8,984 nt of DNA. Origin: Clostridiales bacterium (GTDB lineage Bacteria; Bacillota; Clostridia; Oscillospirales; CAG-272). Below, piece after piece: positions 5,322 to 8,984 of the stretch. Positions within the stretch are counted from its first letter, which is position 1. Every line of letters begins with the position of its first letter. The position numbers were made by a program, and so were the translations under genes. Location of the stretch: the NCBI GenBank assembly GCA_016280525.1, contig JAEEGW010000320.1, positions 1 to 8,984 on the forward strand, read 5' to 3'. Below the pieces are notes generated by a model. It had not been told where the DNA came from. It ran no database searches and saw nothing but the letters and a program-made list of their open reading frames with translations.

Positions 5322-5969
5322 TTATTCTTCGGTTACTATCGCTTTGTAAAGCTCATAGACGCCGCAATCGGGATGATCCTGCACGTACTTCTGCGCGCGG
5401 GCAATGCTGACGTCCGTATTCTCCGTTACGGCGTATACTACGAAGTTTCCGATAACGACGACCTTACCGGTATCCATCATTTTTGCGTTGGTGCCTTTGT
5501 CATCGTCGTAAAGCTTGAAGTCGTTGTTGTTCTTCTGCTTGTTGCAGCGGTATTCGACCATCGGCTTTATCGAATCCGGATCAGATTGCGCCGTCGCTTT
5601 GAATACGTCCACCTCTTCAATGTACTGACCCTGAGCGATGCGCAGCACGTAGCTGTCCACGCAAGAGAAATCCTCCGGTATCTTTACTTCAAAGTTCTCG
5701 TCAAATTCAACGGTCTCCTTGAACCAGCCGGAAATGCTCGCGTTGTCAGCCGTCTTCAGTCCGTTTGCTTCCGCCGTCGTCTTGTCCGCGTATATATCCG
5801 CCGCGACGTAATGAAGCGTTGCATCCGGTACGGTTATCTCACTTGCGCTTTCAGCTCCTTTTGTCGCCGCTTCCGTTCCGCTTTCCGCGGGCTGTTCGTT
5901 ACAGGACGCGAGCGTGACGGCCGCCGTCATAAGAGCCAGGACCATAATAATTGAAACAAATTTCTTCAT
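5322..5969 (-). CDS. DUF4358-like lipoprotein of unknown function
   Basis: A 215-residue exported protein. It has a lipoprotein signal peptide: Lys2-Lys3, a hydrophobic stretch, and lipobox LASC with Cys23 as the acylated residue, followed by a Glu/Ser/Ala/Thr-rich linker to about residue 45. The mature part has the pattern of DUF4358 proteins, common in gut clostridia: a DSYVLRIAQ strand, then EEVDVFKA, a helix with VEYRCNKQ, and a C-terminal GKVVVIGNFVVYAVTE. The function of that family is not known. The start has only a weak ribosome binding site (GAAAGG, 5986-5981, 11 bases upstream). It has its own promoter and runs convergent to the C1 operon, so it is probably unrelated to it. Confidence 0.75.
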   Translation of the reverse strand: MKKFVSIIMVLALMTAAVTLASCNEQPAESGTEAATKGAESASEITVPDATLHYVAADIYADKTTAEANGLKTADNASISGWFKETVEFDENFEVKIPEDFSCVDSYVLRIAQGQYIEEVDVFKATAQSDPDSIKPMVEYRCNKQKNNNDFKLYDDDKGTNAKMMDTGKVVVIGNFVVYAVTENTDVSIARAQKYVQDHPDCGVYELYKAIVTEE

Positions 5970-6028
5970 TTACAGTATTACCTTTCTTCAATGCGGTTAT
6001 TACGATATATTTATCCGCTTTTGTGGCT

Positions 6029-6056
6029 ATTTTATCATAAAAGCATTGAAAGTCAA
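6029..6056 (-). promoter_or_regulatory. promoter of the DUF4358-like lipoprotein gene
   Basis: On the minus strand: TTGACT (6056-6051), a 16-bp spacer and TAAAAT (6034-6029) with a TGA extended -10. It gives a leader of about 50 bases before the start at 5969. Confidence 0.65.
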
Positions 6057-6122
6057 GGCAGATACGCGTTTGTTTACAATATTTCCTTATGATTTTACAA
6101 AGATATGCCCGTTAATTAAATT

Positions 6123-7562
6123 TTACCCGCTGATTTTAACGTGTATTGAGGAAATCTTCTTATAAAGTTCAAAATCTGCGTGCTTGAATATTTCCTCAAG
6201 CTCCATGTCGCCCATTGCGGTAGTTCTGCCGGCTTCATACTGCTGATCCACCTTTTCTTTTATCGCGGCGATTATCGGATGATGCTTGTCGATACGCTCG
6301 TCTCCTTCAAGCGAATAGAAGCCGTTCAGCCAGTGAGCTATGCCCGCCGCGCCGCTGTGTGAATCCACCGCGACCATGACCGGTCTTTTGAGTATCTTTT
6401 CCGTATTGAATATATTATATATTTCCTCGTCCTTAAGCAGACCGTCCGCGTGTATGCCGGCGCGCGTGGTGTTGAAGCATCTGCCTACGAACGGCGTGCG
6501 CTCCGGTATCATATAACCGATATTCTGCTCAAAATATTTAGCTATATCCGTTATGACCGTAAGATCCATGCCGTCGTCCGTGCCGCGAAGCGATGCGTAT
6601 TCTATCGCCATGGCTTCAAGCGGACAGTTGCCGGTACGTTCGCCTATGCCGAGCACCGCGCAGTTGACCGACGCGCAGCCGTGCAGCCACGCCGTTGCCG
6701 CGTTCGTGACGACTTTATAAAAGTCGTTGTGGCCGTGCCATTCAAGCAGCTCGGACGGAACGCCCGAATAGTGCATAAGACCGTATATAATTCCCTGCAC
6801 GCTTCTCGGCAGAGCCACGCCGGGGTAGCTTACGCCGTAACCCATCGTATCGCAGGCTCTTATCTTTACCGGCACGTTGTATTTCTGACCGAGCTTCATC
6901 AAAGCCTCGACGAACGGGACAACGAAGCCGTAAAAGTCCGCTCTCGTTATATCCTCAAGGTGGCAGCGCGGTTTGATGCCGAAGTTAATGACCTCCTCAA
7001 CGGATGCGAGATACTTTTCAAGCGCGCTTTTCCTCGTCAGACCCATTTTCTTATAAATATGGTAGTCAGAGCAGGAAACGAGTATGCCCGTTTCTTTTAT
7101 GCCCAGATTCTTTACGAGCGCAAGGTCGTTTTTATTTGCGCGTATCCAGCTCGTAACCTCCGGGAATTCGTAGCCGAGACCCATGCACTCCTGCACGGCT
7201 TCGCGGTCTTTTTCCGAATACACGAAGAACTCCGACTGTCTGATTATGCCTTTTTCGCCGCCTAATTTGTGCAGCATTTTGAATATGTCAACTATCTGCG
7301 TTACGGTAAACGGCGAGGTGGACTGCTGTCCGTCGCGGAACGTGGTGTCCGTTATCCAAATCTCGGCCGGCATATTCATGGGAACGTGTCTGTGGTTGAA
7401 CGAGACCTTCGGCACGGAATCATAATCAAACAGATATCTGTAAAGGTTGGGCGTGCTTCTCTCCTGAAGCTGATATTTATAGCCGGACTGCTCCAGCAGA
7501 TTTGTAGTATCCGAATAGTGAAGCGATATTTCTCCTACTCTCGATTCTCTGTTCTGTTCCAT
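6123..7562 (-). CDS. HMGL-like acyltransferase, possible Re-citrate synthase
   Basis: A 479-residue member of the isopropylmalate/homocitrate/citramalate synthase family, which condenses acetyl-CoA with a 2-oxo acid in a metal-dependent TIM barrel. Motifs in order: WITDTTFRDGQQ (69-80, with catalytic Arg76 and metal-binding Asp77), PRCHLEDITRAD (198-209), WHGHND (275-280, metal-binding His), GIGERTGNCPLE (305-316) and AGIHADGLL (368-376). The FNHRHVPMNMPAEIWI lead-in and the lack of a recognisable LeuA regulatory domain point away from ordinary LeuA and towards the group containing the clostridial Re-citrate synthase, though homocitrate or citramalate synthase remain possible. The Met at 7562 is chosen because AAGGGAG (7577-7571) lies 8 bases upstream; the frame stays open to 7709, but that extension contains the promoter. 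No terminator is visible after the stop. Confidence 0.85.
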   Translation of the reverse strand: MEQNRESRVGEISLHYSDTTNLLEQSGYKYQLQERSTPNLYRYLFDYDSVPKVSFNHRHVPMNMPAEIWITDTTFRDGQQSTSPFTVTQIVDIFKMLHKLGGEKGIIRQSEFFVYSEKDREAVQECMGLGYEFPEVTSWIRANKNDLALVKNLGIKETGILVSCSDYHIYKKMGLTRKSALEKYLASVEEVINFGIKPRCHLEDITRADFYGFVVPFVEALMKLGQKYNVPVKIRACDTMGYGVSYPGVALPRSVQGIIYGLMHYSGVPSELLEWHGHNDFYKVVTNAATAWLHGCASVNCAVLGIGERTGNCPLEAMAIEYASLRGTDDGMDLTVITDIAKYFEQNIGYMIPERTPFVGRCFNTTRAGIHADGLLKDEEIYNIFNTEKILKRPVMVAVDSHSGAAGIAHWLNGFYSLEGDERIDKHHPIIAAIKEKVDQQYEAGRTTAMGDMELEEIFKHADFELYKKISSIHVKISG

Positions 7563-7604
7563 TATATTTTCTCCCTTCACGGTGTAAAATGCGATATTTT
7601 TCGT

Positions 7605-7633
7605 ATTATAGCACACTTTTTGCAATTTTGCAA
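7605..7633 (-). promoter_or_regulatory. promoter of the HMGL-like synthase gene, with a TTGCAA repeat
   Basis: On the minus strand: TTGCAA (7633-7628) as the -35, a 17-bp spacer and a perfect TATAAT (7610-7605) with a TGC extended -10. A second TTGCAA lies at 7620-7625, two bases inside the spacer. Each copy is a palindrome, so the pair could be an operator overlapping the -35 box; no regulator is known to fit. Confidence 0.7.
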
Positions 7634-7730
7634 TACCTATCCTGCATTTTTTAACGTATTTTTCCGCGTTTTTTGTTATTTTTAAAGTTTTTTCAGTCGG
7701 TCTATTCATAAAAAAATTTACTTGTTGCGC

Positions 7731-7759
7731 TTGACAGTTTATAAGATATATTATATAAT
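7731..7759 (+). promoter_or_regulatory. SigA-type promoter of the 7794 lipoprotein gene
   Basis: A perfect TTGACA (7731-7736), a 17-bp spacer and a perfect TATAAT (7754-7759). The predicted start near 7766 leaves a short leader with GGATGG (7779-7784) as the likely ribosome binding site, 9 bases before the ATG. It diverges from the synthase promoter about 100 bp away. Confidence 0.8.
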
Positions 7760-7793
7760 AAAAGAAATAATACCGAAGGGATGGTTTTTAAAG

Positions 7794-8984
7794 ATGTATT
7801 TCAAACGATTCACCGTCGCTTTTCTTTGCGCCGTAATGCTTTTGTCCGCGCTTGCCGGATGTACCGGTACCGTGGATGAGACGACCGGCGCTCTGACCGA
7901 CGCACCCGAGACGGGCACGGAACAGACCGGTACGGAGCAGACCTCCGAGCCGTCAGAGACGGAGACGGAAACGGAAGCCGTAACGGAACCCGAGGCCGTT
8001 TTACCGTCAAAAGAACCCGGTTACGTTATACCGGACGAAGAACTGAGCGGCAAAAACGAGTGGGCAGAGCCGCAGGAGGACGACGGCAACGGCGAGGCGA
8101 TACTTAAAAGGCTCATGAAAGACGAGCTTATTAAGAATCCCGACGCAAAACCCGCCGACAACGTTGACCGCTCTTCATTTGCGTACGACGTGATATATTA
8201 TGCCGGATTCACGCTTCAGCAGGGCGCGTACATCTGTGAAAACGTTTATTCGGATATGGAAGTTTACTCGTCAAATATGAGGCGCGCGGAGATCGCCGTG
8301 AACCAGGGCCTTATGTTAAAGCCCGCGGGCACGGAATTCAAGCCGTTTGAGCCGGTAACGTACGGCGAGGTCCTGCGCGGACTTCTCTACGCGTTAGGCT
8401 ACAGAGCATACGCGGACGTAAACGGCGTCGCAAAAGTCGCCGCGGAGACAGGACTGAGCAACTGTATAGACTTATCAAAGAAAAATTCCGATACCGTGAC
8501 ATACGCGGAATACGCGCAGCTCGTATCAAACGCGCTTAGAATGAAACTCGTTTTATGCGTCAAAAAGGACGGGCAGTACAGCGTAGTGCCGCGCGGAGAC
8601 AATTTCAATCTGCAGACGACCTACATAAACAACAAACCGTACGAGGCGGATTCCATTTTCCGCATCGCCAACAGCGGCTGGGACATCTACGATCCCGGCA
8701 AAGGCAAGACCGGCTACAGATACGGACCGAGCTTTATTATAAACGAAGACGGCACGATAGACTGCTGGCTCGCGTCCAACTCCGGCGTAGGCGGCGAGAT
8801 AGACTGGGGCAACTACAGACGCTCCTACGACAACGGCTTTACCTGGACGACGGACACCGGCGCGGTGAGACCGACCTCGTCTGCCGAGGACTGGAACTGG
8901 TCGTGCGACCCCGGACTTATAAAAATAGGCGATTATTACTACGCGACGTATACGACGATACTCTGGCACGACGGCGTTGACAAC
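7794..8984 (+). CDS. partial lipoprotein with SLH-like segments and a glycosidase-like beta-propeller
   Basis: The frame runs open from ATG 7794 to the last base, giving at least 397 residues with the 3' end outside the window. A signal peptide ends in lipobox LAGC with Cys23. Residues 24-67 are a Thr/Glu/Pro/Gly linker typical of surface lipoproteins. Residues about 162-250 look like two degenerate S-layer homology segments (AVNQGLML, FKPFEPVTYGEVLRGLLYALGY, then DTVTYAEYAQLVSNALRM). From about 284 a beta-rich part begins, with YRYGPSFIINEDGTIDCW (308-325), YRRSYDNGFTW and SCDPGLIKIGDYYYATYT (370-387). The last resembles the DP-strand repeats of five-bladed propeller glycosidases such as GH43. 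Substrate and catalytic residues cannot be set from this fragment. It is probably a cell-surface glycan-binding or glycan-cleaving protein. Confidence 0.75.
   Translation, partial: MYFKRFTVAFLCAVMLLSALAGCTGTVDETTGALTDAPETGTEQTGTEQTSEPSETETETEAVTEPEAVLPSKEPGYVIPDEELSGKNEWAEPQEDDGNGEAILKRLMKDELIKNPDAKPADNVDRSSFAYDVIYYAGFTLQQGAYICENVYSDMEVYSSNMRRAEIAVNQGLMLKPAGTEFKPFEPVTYGEVLRGLLYALGYRAYADVNGVAKVAAETGLSNCIDLSKKNSDTVTYAEYAQLVSNALRMKLVLCVKKDGQYSVVPRGDNFNLQTTYINNKPYEADSIFRIANSGWDIYDPGKGKTGYRYGPSFIINEDGTIDCWLASNSGVGGEIDWGNYRRSYDNGFTWTTDTGAVRPTSSAEDWNWSCDPGLIKIGDYYYATYTTILWHDGVDN

Noticed and set aside
6060..6122. Terminator after the HMGL-like synthase
   Set aside because: No stem followed by a T run is visible on the minus strand here, so read-through into the DUF4358-like gene is possible.
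6450..7265. 271-residue plus-strand open frame opposite the HMGL-like synthase
   Set aside because: It is an antisense shadow of a gene with clear family motifs; its Arg- and Val-rich product matches no family I recognise and it has no promoter or ribosome binding site. The same applies to the antisense frames across etfBA and the methyltransferase.
7634..7641. TACCTATC shared with 1744-1751 at the C1 operon start
   Set aside because: The shared eight bases lack the ATAGG partner at 7634-7641 and are short enough to be chance.
7563..7709. 49-residue upstream extension of the synthase frame
   Set aside because: It contains the promoter boxes at 7605-7633, and the internal Met at 7562 has a good ribosome binding site.

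Overview
The window looks like a piece of a mid-to-high G+C Firmicutes chromosome, most likely an uncultured anaerobic clostridium of the gut or a similar habitat. The evidence is the near-consensus SigA promoters with 16-17 bp spacers and TGn extended -10 boxes, the strong purine-rich ribosome binding sites, a Firmicutes-type L10 leader, clostridial-type EtfAB, a corrinoid methyltransferase of the acetogen type, and a DUF4358-like lipoprotein. No mobile element, CRISPR array, tRNA or rRNA was found.

Layout. Positions 1-420 are non-coding: a run of C-rich, then G-rich, hairpin-forming repeats followed by a T-rich tract. A consensus promoter (421-449) then drives an L10 leader with an attenuator-like terminator, rplJ (606-1223) and rplL (1259-1636), closed by a terminator. 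A second consensus promoter (1714-1742) starts a tightly packed four-gene operon at 1804-5264: a methylenetetrahydrofolate reductase homologue, etfB, etfA and a methyltetrahydrofolate:corrinoid methyltransferase. Three of the four genes are joined by ATGA or GTGA overlaps or by a ribosome binding site that touches the previous stop. A 14-bp hairpin ends the operon and also faces a convergent lipoprotein gene (5322-5969, minus). Next on the minus strand is a 479-residue HMGL-like synthase (6123-7562) that resembles the Re-citrate/homocitrate synthase group. Diverging from it is a lipoprotein gene (7794 onward, plus) with SLH-like segments and the start of a glycosidase-like beta-propeller, cut by the window end.

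How the genes work together. The operon brings together an enzyme that interconverts methylene- and methyl-tetrahydrofolate, a flavoprotein electron carrier with no acyl-CoA dehydrogenase beside it, and an enzyme that moves the methyl group between methyl-tetrahydrofolate and a corrinoid protein. The simplest reading is one C1 module in which EtfAB exchanges electrons with the reductase, either to oxidise methyl groups arriving on a corrinoid or to supply methyl groups to one. This grouping is the most interesting feature of the window. The synthase, if it is a Re-citrate synthase, would supply citrate for glutamate synthesis in a strict anaerobe, but nothing here ties it to the C1 operon.
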